From Bradyrhizobium monzae (GTDB taxonomy: Bacteria > Pseudomonadota > Alphaproteobacteria > Rhizobiales > Xanthobacteraceae): a stretch of 64,000 nucleotides of DNA. The DNA lies in NCBI RefSeq assembly GCF_021458635.1, contig NZ_JAIRDQ010000005.1, positions 372,001-436,000 on the forward strand, read 5' to 3'. The translations under genes were made by a program, and so were the position numbers. The notes below the pieces were generated by a model. It was not told the origin of the DNA. It worked only from the letters and a program-made list of their open reading frames with translations, and made no database searches. Below, piece by piece: positions 27,170 to 36,500 of this stretch (its first letter is position 1; each line of letters begins with the position of its first letter).

Positions 27170-28204
27170 TCAGACGAACGGCAGCTTGATGTTGCTGCGC
27201 TTCTCCAGCCATTCAGGCACCGGCAGGTTCTTGGCGCGCATGAAGTCGGCATTGAACAGCTTTGACTGATAGCGGCTGCCGGAATCGCAGAGAATGGTGA
27301 CGATGGTCTTGCCGGGTCCGAGCTGCTTGGCGAGCCGCATCGCGCCCACGATGTTGATGCCGGTGGACCCGCCGAGGCACAGGCCTTCGTGCTGCAGCAG
27401 CTCGTAGATCACCGTGACGGCTTCGGCATCTGGAATGAGATAGGCGTCATCGACCTTCGCGCTCTCGACAATCGCCGTTTTCCGGCCGAGTCCGATGCCC
27501 TCCGTGATGGAGTCACCCGGCGTTGCCTTGGCTTCGCCGGTCCTGAAATATTCAAACATACCGGCGCCGTGCGGATCGGCGCAGGCGATCCGGATGGCCT
27601 TGTTCTTCTCTTTCAGATAGCGGCTGATGCCGGCGAGCGTGCCGCCGCTGCCGACCGAGCTGACGAAGCCGTCGACCTTGCCGCCGGTCTGCTCCCAGAT
27701 CTCGGGGCCGGTCGAGTCGTAATGTGCCTTGGCGTTGTCGAGGTTATTCCACTGGTCGGCGAACAGCACGCCGTTCGGCTCGGTCTTGCGCAGCTCGTCG
27801 GCAAGGCGGCGGCCGACATGCTGGTAATTGTTCGGATTGGAATAGGGCAGCGCCGGCGATTCCAGCAACTCGGCGCCGCACAGCTTCAGAAAATCCTTCT
27901 TCTCCTGGCTCTGCGTCTCCGGGATCACGATCAGCGTGCGATAGCCGCGCGCGCTCGCCACCACCGCGAGCCCAATGCCGGTGTTGCCGGCGGTCGCTTC
28001 CACCACGAGGCCGCCCGGCTTCAGCTCGCCGCGCTTCTCGGCTTCCAAAATCATCCATTTGCCGGCGCGATCCTTGACCGACTGGCCGGGATTCATGAAC
28101 TCGGCCTTGCCGAGAATAGTGCAGCCGGTCAGTTCGGAGGCGCGCTTGAGTTTGATGAGCGGGGTGTTGCCGATGGCTTCGACAACGTCGTTTTTGATGG
28201 TCAT
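27170..28204 (-). CDS. cysK: cysteine synthase (O-acetylserine sulfhydrylase) family protein
   Basis: The 344-residue PLP enzyme should combine O-acetylserine and sulfide to make cysteine. The PLP lysine is in MNPGQSVKDRAGK (about residue 44). ATAGNTGIG is the asparagine loop and SSVGSGGTLAGI the phosphate loop. An extended C-terminus (LFNADFMRAKNLPVPEWLEK) marks the longer CysK-like subgroup seen in alphaproteobacteria. ATG 28204 is preferred to an in-frame TTG at 28213. It lies convergent to aapJQMP; together with metC this places sulfur amino acid genes on both sides of the amino acid importer. Confidence 0.9.
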   Translation of the reverse strand: MTIKNDVVEAIGNTPLIKLKRASELTGCTILGKAEFMNPGQSVKDRAGKWMILEAEKRGELKPGGLVVEATAGNTGIGLAVVASARGYRTLIVIPETQSQEKKDFLKLCGAELLESPALPYSNPNNYQHVGRRLADELRKTEPNGVLFADQWNNLDNAKAHYDSTGPEIWEQTGGKVDGFVSSVGSGGTLAGISRYLKEKNKAIRIACADPHGAGMFEYFRTGEAKATPGDSITEGIGLGRKTAIVESAKVDDAYLIPDAEAVTVIYELLQHEGLCLGGSTGINIVGAMRLAKQLGPGKTIVTILCDSGSRYQSKLFNADFMRAKNLPVPEWLEKRSNIKLPFV

Positions 28205-28241
28205 GTCAGGCAATTACCGGCTGGATGCGGGAGGTGATCGA

Positions 28242-28258
28242 GACCCTAAAGTAGGGTC
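28242..28258. promoter_or_regulatory. 7-bp dyad before cysK, candidate operator
   Basis: GACCCTA-AAG-TAGGGTC is a perfect palindrome 38 bp before the cysK start codon, between the cfa stop and cysK. It could be a repressor or activator site or a short hairpin in the leader of cysK. No known regulator is matched with confidence. Confidence 0.35.
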
Positions 28259-28302
28259 GCCGGGCTTACAAGCGAACCCTTGCAAGGCGAGGACGCGAAG
28301 AT

Positions 28303-29532
28303 TTATTGCTGCTTTGCGAAGATGACCTGCCGGACGTCGATATTGCCGGAGAGGAATCCGGCCTCGCAATAGGCGAGGTAGTACTCCCACAACCGTCGGA
28401 ACCGATCGTCGAAGCCGAGGGGAACGAGACCCGGCCAGGCTGCGCGGAAATTATTTCGCCAGGAGGCAAGCGTCTTGGCATAATCTTGCCCGAAGATGCG
28501 CTCGCCGATGACAGGGATGTTGAATCGGTCCCCGAGCGACTTCAGCACCGCAGGCGAGGGCAGCATGCCGCCGGGAAACACATAGCGCTGGATGAAGTCG
28601 ACCTCGCGCCGGTAGCCCTGAAAAAGCTTGTCCTGGATCGTGATGGCCTGGATGCCGGCCAGTCCGCCCGGCAGCAGCCGGTCGCGCAGCTGGGCAAAAT
28701 AGCGCGGCCAGAACTGCTCGCCGACAGCCTCGATCATCTCGATCGAGGCGATCCGGTCGTAGCGATCCCGCTCGTCGCGATAATCTTGCAGCCGGATCTC
28801 GACCTGCTCGGCGAGACCCGCCTCGTGGATGCGCTTCTGCGCAAAGTCGCGCTGCTCGGTCGAGATTGTGAGGCCGACGACGCGTGCGCCGAATGTCTTG
28901 GCGGCGAATTCGGCGAAGCCGCCCCAGCCGCAGCCGATCTCGAGCAGCTTCTGGCCGGGCTTCAGGTCGAGCGCCTCGGCGAGGCGGCGATATTTGTTGG
29001 TCTGCGCGGCCGTGAGGTCCGTGGTGTTCTCGTCGAACAGCGCCGACGAATAGGTCATGCTCGGATCGAGCCAGGCCGAGTAGAACGCATTGCCGATGTC
29101 GTAATGGGCGTGGATGTTGCGCCGGGCCTGGCGGCGCGTGTTGCGGTTGAACCAGTGCTGCACCGTCTGCACGAACCGCATCAGCGGCTTGTCGCGCAGC
29201 ATGGCCTGGATCAAATCGTGGTTCACGCAGAACAGGTAGAGAAACTGGGTGAGGTCCGGCGTATCCCAATCGCCGGCGAGATAGGCTTCCGCGATGCCGA
29301 TATCGCCGCCATTGATCAGGCGCGCGGCGACGCTGTGATTGTGCAGGCGCATCGCTGCCTTCGGGCCCGGCTCGTGTCCGCCGAGCCGGATCAAGCGCCC
29401 GTCCGGCAGCGTGACATCGAGCGTTCCGCGCCTGAGCCGGGAGCCGAAGGCAACCGCGAGGCGGACGACGCGTGGAAGGTCTGCGAGCGTTGTCTCCACA
29501 TTCTCGGGCGACACCGAGATGGCATTCGACAT
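28303..29532 (-). CDS. cfa: cyclopropane-fatty-acyl-phospholipid synthase family methyltransferase
   Basis: The 409-residue protein is a CFA/mycolic acid synthase-type SAM-dependent methyltransferase. It has the N-terminal lipid-binding region (NHSVAARLINGGDIGIAEAYL), HAHYDIGNAFYSAWLDPSMTYS, the SAM-binding LEIGCGWGGFAEFA at about residues 197-210, and EMIEAVGEQFWPRYF. It methylates unsaturated acyl chains in membrane phospholipids, a response to acid or stationary phase. ATG 29532 (MSNAISVSPENVE) is chosen over longer frames with no protein-like N-terminus. In related genomes the gene usually follows an FAD oxidoreductase and a DUF1365 gene. Here the first is a wreck and the second is missing. 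Confidence 0.9.
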   Translation of the reverse strand: MSNAISVSPENVETTLADLPRVVRLAVAFGSRLRRGTLDVTLPDGRLIRLGGHEPGPKAAMRLHNHSVAARLINGGDIGIAEAYLAGDWDTPDLTQFLYLFCVNHDLIQAMLRDKPLMRFVQTVQHWFNRNTRRQARRNIHAHYDIGNAFYSAWLDPSMTYSSALFDENTTDLTAAQTNKYRRLAEALDLKPGQKLLEIGCGWGGFAEFAAKTFGARVVGLTISTEQRDFAQKRIHEAGLAEQVEIRLQDYRDERDRYDRIASIEMIEAVGEQFWPRYFAQLRDRLLPGGLAGIQAITIQDKLFQGYRREVDFIQRYVFPGGMLPSPAVLKSLGDRFNIPVIGERIFGQDYAKTLASWRNNFRAAWPGLVPLGFDDRFRRLWEYYLAYCEAGFLSGNIDVRQVIFAKQQ

Positions 29533-29626
29533 CGGAAAATCCATCAATTGAACGGATACTGTCCGACCACGAGCCAGCCGCGCCCAACTCTCCCTTTCGC
29601 CACACCCGAGCGCGCCGTGTCTGCGG

Positions 29627-30328
29627 TCAGCGAGTGGTAATATAGGTGCGAGATTTGCCGGCCGCCAAGATGGTTTCGCCATTACGCTGCTCTGCGGCAT
29701 GCCAGTGCAGGAAATTCCACGACGCCCAGGCGTGCCGCCGCTTCGGCATCAGTCTGACGTCGCGATGCAGATAGACCTCGTTCGGGGAATAGCCGATCGC
29801 GCCGAGGATCTCGCGCTCGCGCGGTCTGCATCGGACAGCATCGCGAGCGCCTGGTCGCTATGGGTGGCGACAACAACATGGTCGAACGTCTCGCGCTGGC
29901 CGTGGCTGTCATGGACGACGACGCCATGAGTGGTCCGCTCGATCGACGTGACGGCGCAGCCGAGCCGGATGCGGTCCCTGAACGTGGCCTGGAGCCGCTC
30001 GACAGAGTGCTGACTGCCGCCCATGACCGTGCGCCAGACTGGCCGGTCGTAGCGCAGCAGGCGATGGTTGTCGAAGAAGGTGACTAAATTCTCGGCAGGG
30101 GAATCGAGCATTTCGCTTGCGGGGGCCGACCAGATCGCTTGCACCCATCGGGGCGAGATAGTCGGTCAGGAGGCGTCTGGAGAACTTTCGTTGATGGAAA
30201 TAGTCGCCGAGCGTCAGCCCGCTCAGGCGGCCGCCGCGCAAATCGTCGACGCTTTACCGGCTGAATTTCGGGATCTCCGCGAGCATCCAGCGGCTTTGGT
30301 GCAACTGTGGCTGCAATATCACATGAAT
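29627..30328 (-). pseudogene. FAD-dependent amine oxidoreductase remnant
   Basis: Pieces of one protein lie in order on the minus strand but in different frames. The first is HVILQPQLHQSRWMLAEIPK, broken by a TAA (30254-30256) where a residue before SVDDL is expected, then RLSGLTLGDYFHQRKFSRRL to LAPMGA. A one-base insertion near 30140 moves the reading to AIWSAPASEML through HVVVATHSDQALAMLSDAD. A second shift near 29821 leads to EILGAIGYSPNEVYLHRDVR and HAWASWNFLHWHAAEQ. The N-terminal FAD-binding half is gone. The sequence matches the FAD/NAD-binding oxidoreductases usually found upstream of cfa, so this is a decayed operon partner. Confidence 0.85.
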
Positions 30329-30448
30329 TCTTGGTAAGCTTGTTTGTGTTTCCGGACGCTTCGAAAGTGGAAGAAACCTTTGCAGGACAGGCACATCTTT
30401 CATTTCGATGGTCTTGTCATCGTCGCCATCGGCTGTGCGTTTCGCAGG

Positions 30449-30465
30449 TGCGGGACTGTCCCGCA
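30449..30465. promoter_or_regulatory. perfect dyad upstream of the RND efflux operon
   Basis: TGCGGGAC-T-GTCCCGCA is a palindrome with 8-bp arms and a one-base centre, 147 bp before the first efflux gene. The other bases of the gap 30329-30611 show nothing recognisable. It is a good candidate for the operator of this operon, although no regulator gene adjoins it. Confidence 0.45.
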
Positions 30466-30611
30466 GTTCCGTGCCCGGCTAGGATGGTTTTCAGGTTCCG
30501 CAGAAAGCATCACGCGGTGAACGAGTTACACAATGGCCTCCAGCCGTCCGCCCGCGAATCGGCTAGTCCGTCCGCGCGGTGGCGGCGTGATCTGCCCGGC
30601 AGGGGGTTGAA

Positions 30612-32081
30612 GTGACACAGCGGGTTCCGGCCGTCGCCATGCGGCAATTGTTCGGGTCTGCGTCCCGGACGCTGCGTGCGGTCGCCGTATTGTGCCTGGC
30701 GTCGAGCTCGGGCGCCTGCGTCCTGACCCAGGACCTTCCCGATCCCGCGCTCGATGTGCCCGCGCAATACAAATACGCCGGCAAGGCGGACGCGCCGCCG
30801 GCGCTGGATTGGTGGCGCGGATTCCGCTCGTCGGAGCTGACGCAGCTGATGGAAGAGGCGCAGACCGTCAACCTCGACATCGCTGCCGCAGTCTCGCGGA
30901 TCGTCGAGGCCGACGCCCAGGCGCGCCAGGCGGGCGCGGCGCTGTTGCCCAGCCTGTCGGGAAGCGGGTCGGAGACGTATTCGCGCACGTCCGGCTCGAG
31001 CGCGTCGGGCCTGACCAATGGCGGCCGTGAAGTCGTCAACTATTCCTCGTCGCTGAGCGCCAGCTACCAGCTCGATTTCTGGGGCCAGAACCGCGACGCC
31101 CTGCAAACGGCGGAGGAGACCGCCAACGCCAACCGCTTCGACCGCGACACCGTCGCGCTGACGACGCTCGCAGCCGTCGCCAATGCCTATTTCCAGGTGC
31201 TGTCGTCGCAGGATCGCCTGCGCACCGCCCAGCGCAATATCGCGAGCGCCCAGCGCATCCTCGATGCCATCCGCGAGCGCCGCAAGGCCGGCACCGGGAC
31301 CGATCTCGATGTCGCTCAGCAGGAAAGCGTGCTGGCCAACCAGAAGGCGCTGGTGCCGCCGCTGCGCCAGACGCTCGACCAGAACACCAATGCGCTGGCG
31401 GTACTGGTGTCGCGGCCGCCGGAGAGTGTGCGCGTCGCAGGCGGCTCGCTGGATAGGATCGCGATCCCGCGCGTCACGCCCGGCCTGCCGTCGGAGCTTC
31501 TGACGCAGCGGCCGGATATCCGCCGGCAGGAGGCACAGCTCGCCTCGGCGACCGCGAACATCGGCAATGCCCGCGCGCAGTTCTTCCCAACCATCCAGCT
31601 CACCGGCAATGGCGGTTATCAGAGCTCGGCGCTGGTTTCGCTGTTCCAGCCCCATGCGGCGTTCTTCCAGCTCGTCGGCAGCGCGACGCAGCCGATCTTC
31701 GACGGCGGCAAGATCCTCGGCAATTTCGAATACGCCAAGGCGCGGCAGGAGGAGTTGCTCCAGACCTACCGCAAGACCATCGTCCAGTCATTTGCCGACG
31801 TCGACAATGCGCTGTTCTCGATCAAGCAGACCACGATCAAGCTGCAATTGCAGCGCGATGTCGTTACCTCCTCGAAGCGCGCCTTCGATCTCGCCGAGCA
31901 GCAATTGCGCGCCGGCACCGCCGACATCGTGACCGTGCTGAACGTCCAGCAGACACTATTTCAGGCGGAAGATGCGTTGTGGCAGGCCCAGCTCGCACGC
32001 CTTCTTGCCATCGTCAGCCTTTATCAGGCGCTCGGCGGCGGCTGGGAGCCGCGAATGGAGAAACCGGTCAATGCTCTTTAA
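30612..32081 (+). CDS. outer-membrane efflux channel, NodT/OprM family
   Basis: The 489-residue TolC-like outer-membrane factor of an RND pump begins with a signal sequence ending VLCLASSSGACVLTQ, where the Cys may be lipidated, although the lipobox is imperfect. Two outer-membrane efflux repeats follow (WWRGFRSSELTQLMEEAQTVN; LPSELLTQRPDIRRQEAQLASATANIG). The GTG at 30612 is followed by an in-frame ATG at 30639; either could be used. It overlaps the next gene by 11 bases. It leads a four-gene operon with a membrane fusion protein and two RND pumps, so the whole trans-envelope complex is encoded together. Confidence 0.88.
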   Translation: MTQRVPAVAMRQLFGSASRTLRAVAVLCLASSSGACVLTQDLPDPALDVPAQYKYAGKADAPPALDWWRGFRSSELTQLMEEAQTVNLDIAAAVSRIVEADAQARQAGAALLPSLSGSGSETYSRTSGSSASGLTNGGREVVNYSSSLSASYQLDFWGQNRDALQTAEETANANRFDRDTVALTTLAAVANAYFQVLSSQDRLRTAQRNIASAQRILDAIRERRKAGTGTDLDVAQQESVLANQKALVPPLRQTLDQNTNALAVLVSRPPESVRVAGGSLDRIAIPRVTPGLPSELLTQRPDIRRQEAQLASATANIGNARAQFFPTIQLTGNGGYQSSALVSLFQPHAAFFQLVGSATQPIFDGGKILGNFEYAKARQEELLQTYRKTIVQSFADVDNALFSIKQTTIKLQLQRDVVTSSKRAFDLAEQQLRAGTADIVTVLNVQQTLFQAEDALWQAQLARLLAIVSLYQALGGGWEPRMEKPVNAL

Positions 32082-33480
32082 GCCGGACACGAACCAGGAC
32101 GCGAAACAGGGGACGGCGAAAAAGTCGCGCGGCCGCGGCTTCGTCATGACCCTGATCACGCTCGCGATCCTCGGCGGCCTCGGCTATCTCGGCTGGACCG
32201 TGATGCACCAGCAGCCGCAGCAGCAGGGCAACGGCCGCAACCAGCGGCCCGATCTGCCGGTGCCGGTGCTGGCGGCGACGCCCAAGGTCCAGGACGTGCC
32301 TGTCTATCTCGACGGCGTCGGCGCGATCCGTGCGCTCAACACCGTCACCGTGCGCTCGCAGGTCGACGGCAAGCTGATCGCGGTGAAGTTCACGGAAGGC
32401 CAGGACGTCAAGAAGGGCGACGTGCTCGGCGAGATCGACCCTGCGCTCTACCAGGCGGCCTATGACCAGGCCGTCGCCAAGAAGGCGCAGGACGAAGCCC
32501 AGCTCGCCAACCAGCGCATCGACCTGACCCGCTACGAGCAGCTCGCGGCCTCAAATGCGGGCTCGAAACAACAGGCCGACACCCAGCGCGCCGCAGTCGC
32601 GCAGACCGAGGCGCTGGTCAAGGCCGACCAGGCCGCGATCGACAATGCGGCTGCGACGCTGAGCTACACCAAGATCGTGGCGCCGTTGTCGGGCCGCGCC
32701 GGCCTGCGTCAGGTCGACCAGGGCAACATCATCCACGCCGCCGACACCACCGGCCTCGTCGTCATCACCCAATTGCAGCCGATCGCAGTGTGGTTCAGCC
32801 TGCCGCAGCAGCAGATCATGCGGGTCAATGCCGCCGCCGCCAAAGGCGCGCTGGCGGTCGACGTGTTCGGCAATGACGGCGTCACCGTGATCGACACCGG
32901 CAAGCTTACCGGCATCGACAACCAGGTCGACCAGACCACCGGGACGCTCAAGCTCAAGGCCGAATTCCCCAACGCCAATTACCAGCTCTGGCCGGGTCAG
33001 TTCGTCAATGTCCGCCTCAAGGTCGAGACGTTGTCGCAGGCGCTGGTGGTGCCGACATCGGCGGTGCAGCGCGGACCGATCGGCACGTTCAGCTACGTCA
33101 TCGGCGAGGGCGACATCGTCTCGGCCAAGCCGGTGACGGTGACGCAGCAGAACGAGCATGACGCGGTCATTGCGAGCGGCCTGACGGCGAACGACAAGGT
33201 CGTCACCACGGGCTTTGCCAATCTGTCTGACGGCTCCAAGGTCATCATCGGCCGCGACGAGCAGACGCCGTCGGCCGACCTCGCTCCGCGCAAGCGCACG
33301 CGTGCACCGGACGGCCAGAAGAAGGACGGACAGGCCAAGGAGGGCCAGAAGGACGGACAGGGCAAGGACGGCGATTTCCGCGCGAAGCGGAAGAGCAGTG
33401 AGGGCGACCAGAAGGGCCAGACCGGTCCGGCGCCGGGGCCGGGGGCTCAACCATCGGGACCTGGAGCCAAGCAGCCATGA
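32071..33480 (+). CDS. RND efflux periplasmic adaptor subunit (MdtA-like)
   Basis: The 469-residue membrane fusion protein has an N-terminal anchor at about residues 26-46 (MTLITLAILGGLGYLGWTVM). The lipoyl half-motifs are VYLDGVGAIRALNTVTVRSQVDGKL and KFTEGQDVKKGDVLGEIDP, and a hairpin and beta-barrel follow (IVAPLSGRAGLRQVDQGN). It joins the RND pump to the outer-membrane channel. The last ~60 residues are a low-complexity Lys/Asp/Gly/Gln tail (KKDGQAKEGQKDGQGKDG), unusual for the family and probably disordered. The start overlaps the upstream stop, which implies coupled translation. Confidence 0.9.
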   Translation: MLFKPDTNQDAKQGTAKKSRGRGFVMTLITLAILGGLGYLGWTVMHQQPQQQGNGRNQRPDLPVPVLAATPKVQDVPVYLDGVGAIRALNTVTVRSQVDGKLIAVKFTEGQDVKKGDVLGEIDPALYQAAYDQAVAKKAQDEAQLANQRIDLTRYEQLAASNAGSKQQADTQRAAVAQTEALVKADQAAIDNAAATLSYTKIVAPLSGRAGLRQVDQGNIIHAADTTGLVVITQLQPIAVWFSLPQQQIMRVNAAAAKGALAVDVFGNDGVTVIDTGKLTGIDNQVDQTTGTLKLKAEFPNANYQLWPGQFVNVRLKVETLSQALVVPTSAVQRGPIGTFSYVIGEGDIVSAKPVTVTQQNEHDAVIASGLTANDKVVTTGFANLSDGSKVIIGRDEQTPSADLAPRKRTRAPDGQKKDGQAKEGQKDGQGKDGDFRAKRKSSEGDQKGQTGPAPGPGAQPSGPGAKQP

Positions 33481-33516
33481 CCCCGACAACAGCCGCCTGA
33501 GCGGCAGGCGCATCTC

Positions 33517-36500
33517 ATGGGTGTCTCTGAACCCTTCATCCGCCGGCCGATCGCAACCTCTCTGCTCGGCATTGCGCTGCTGATTGGCGGCGCGCTCGGC
33601 TATTTCGCGCTGCCGGTCTCCGCGCTGCCGCAGGTCGATTTCCCGACCGTGCAGGTGTCGACGCAGCTGCCGGGCGCGAGCCCCGACGTGATCGCCTCGC
33701 TGATTACCGCGCCACTGGAGCGGCAGCTGGGCCAGATCCCGTCGCTGACCGCGATGAATTCGACGAGCTCGTTCGGCGTCAGCCAGATCTCGCTGCAGTT
33801 CGACCTCAATCGCGACATCGACGGCGCGACCCAGGACGTGCAGGCCGCGATCAATGCGGCCGCAGGCGTCTTGCCCAAGACGCTGCCTTATCCGCCGACC
33901 TACGCCAAGGTGAACCCGGCGGACGCGCCGGTGATGACGCTGGCGCTGCGCTCGGATACGATCTCGCTGCGGGCGATGAGCGACATCGCCGACACGCTGC
34001 TGGCGCAGCGGCTCAGCCAGATTTCCGGCGTCGGTCGGGTCACCGTGCTCGGCGGGCTGAAGCCGGCCGTGCGCATCCAGGCCGATCTGGCGCGGCTGGC
34101 TGCCTACGGCATTGCCATGGAGGATTTGCGCGCCGCGATCGCGAACGCCAACGTCTCCGGTCCCAAGGGCTCGCTCGACGGCGCGCAGCAATCCTACATC
34201 ATCGCCGCCAACGACCAGATCGCCGCCGCCGACGCCTACAGGCCGATCATCATCGCCTATCGCAACGGTTCGCCGGTGACGATCGGCGACGTCGCCCAGA
34301 TCGTCGACGGGCTCGAAAACGACCGCACCGGCGGCTGGTACCAGGGCACACCCGCTGTCATCATCGACATCCAGCGCCAGCCCGGCGCCAACGTCATCGA
34401 CGTCGTCAGCCAGATCCGGGCCGAGATCCCGAAAGTCCAGCGCGCTATACCGGCCGGCGTGCGCCTGACCATCGTCTCCGACCGCACCGTCACCATTCGC
34501 GCCTCCGTCCATGACGTGCAGTTCACACTGATCCTCAGCGTCGTGCTGGTGACGCTGGTGGTGCTCTTGTTCCTGCGCTCGCTGCGGGCGACGCTGATCG
34601 CCGGCGTGGCGTTGCCGCTGTCGCTGATCACGAGCTTCGGCATCATGTATTTTGCCGGCTTCAGCCTCGACAATCTGTCGCTGATGGCGCTCACGATCGG
34701 CACCGGCTTCGTGGTCGACGACGCCATCGTCATGATCGAGAACATCGTGCGCCATATGGAAAATGGCGACAGCGCAATGACTGCCTCGCTCAAGGGCGCG
34801 AGCGAAATCGGCTTCACCGTGATCTCGCTGACGGTGTCGCTGATCGCGGTGTTCATCCCGCTGTTGTTCATGTCGGGCCTGGTCGGCCGCATGTTCCGCG
34901 AATTCGCGCTGACCTTGACGATCGCGGTCGTGACCTCGGCCGTAGTGTCGCTGACACTGACGCCGATGATGTGCTCGCGGCTGCTCAAGCACGCCCATGA
35001 GGAGTTCGCGGTGCCGGGGCTGGCCGCCGTCAGCCGCTTCATCGATCGCACCGTCGAGTTCTACCACCGCACGCTGCTGGTAGTATTGCGGCATCAGCGC
35101 ACGACGCTGGTCGTGACGTTTGCGACGCTGATCGCGACCCTGGTGCTCTATGTCGTCGCACCCAAGGGTTTTCTGCCGCTGCAGGACACCGCCTCGATCA
35201 CGGCGGTGACGGAGGCGGGGCCTGATGTCTCTTTTGCGGAGATGCAGAAGCGACAGGCCGCGGCCGCCGATGCCATCAAGGCCGACCCTGACGTGACCGG
35301 CGTGGTCTCGGTGATCGGCGCGGGCTCGGTCAATCCGACCACCAATGTCGGCCGTCTCGTCATGAGCCTGACGCCTCGCGGCGAGCGGCGCGACGATGTC
35401 AGCGCGGTCATTACGCGGCTGAAGGAGAAGGTCTCCGGCATCCCCGGCATGACCGTCTACTTCCAGCCGGTGCAGGACGTGCAGATATCGACCCAGTCGA
35501 GCCGGTCGCAATACCAGTACACGTTGACCGGCACGGACGCGACGCTGGTGTCGGAATGGGCCAAAAAGCTCGTCGACGAGATGCGGCGCGATCCGTTGTT
35601 CCGCGACGTCTCCTCGGAGGCGCAGGAAGGCGGCCTGCGCGCGCAGCTCGACGTCGACCGCACCCGTGCCGGCCAGCTCGGCGTCAGCCTGCAAGCCATC
35701 ACCGATACGCTGAACGATGCGTTTGCACAGCGGCAGATCTCGACCATCTACGGCCAGGCCAACCAGTACCGCGTGGTGCTCGAGGCGCTGCCGATGTACC
35801 AGCGCGATCCCTCGATCCTGTCAAAGCTGTACCTGCCGGGCGGTGCCAGCAGCTCCGTCGTTGGCGCGCCCAATGCTCAGGTGCCGCTCGACGCGGTGGC
35901 GACGCTGAAGCGCACCACGGCGCCGCTCGCGATCTCGCACCAGGCGCAATTCCCGGCGATCTCGCTGAGCTTCAACCTCGCGCCCGGTGCGGCGCTTGGC
36001 GATGCAGTCCAGGCCGTGAAGGCGATTGAGACCCGGATCGAGATGCCGAACAGCATTGTCGGCGTCTATGCCGGCGACGCCGCCGAGTTCGCCAAGGCGC
36101 TTGCCGGCCAGCCCTGGCTGTTGCTCGCCGCCGTGATCACGATCTACATCGTGCTGGGCGTGCTCTACGAGAGCTACATCCACCCGATCACGATCCTCTC
36201 GACGCTTCCCTCGGCCGGCGTCGGCGCGATCCTGGCGCTGATCCTGTGCGGGCAGGACCTCTCGGTCATCGGTCTGATCGGCATCATCCTGTTGATGGGC
36301 ATCGTCAAGAAGAACGCGATCATGATGATCGACTTCGCGCTCGAGGCCGAGCGCGGGCAGGGCATGCCGGCGCATGAGGCGATTGTGCAGGCGTGTCTGC
36401 TGCGCTTCCGCCCGATCATGATGACGACGCTGGCCGCGCTGTTCGGCGCGCTGCCGCTGGCGATCGAGAGCGGCACCGGCGCCGAGCTGCGCTTTCCGCT

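Noticed and set aside
32551..35694. Open frame of 1,047 codons on the minus strand
   Set aside because: It is antisense to the adaptor and first RND pump, which have clear family motifs. Its product is Arg/Asp/His-rich without domain pattern.
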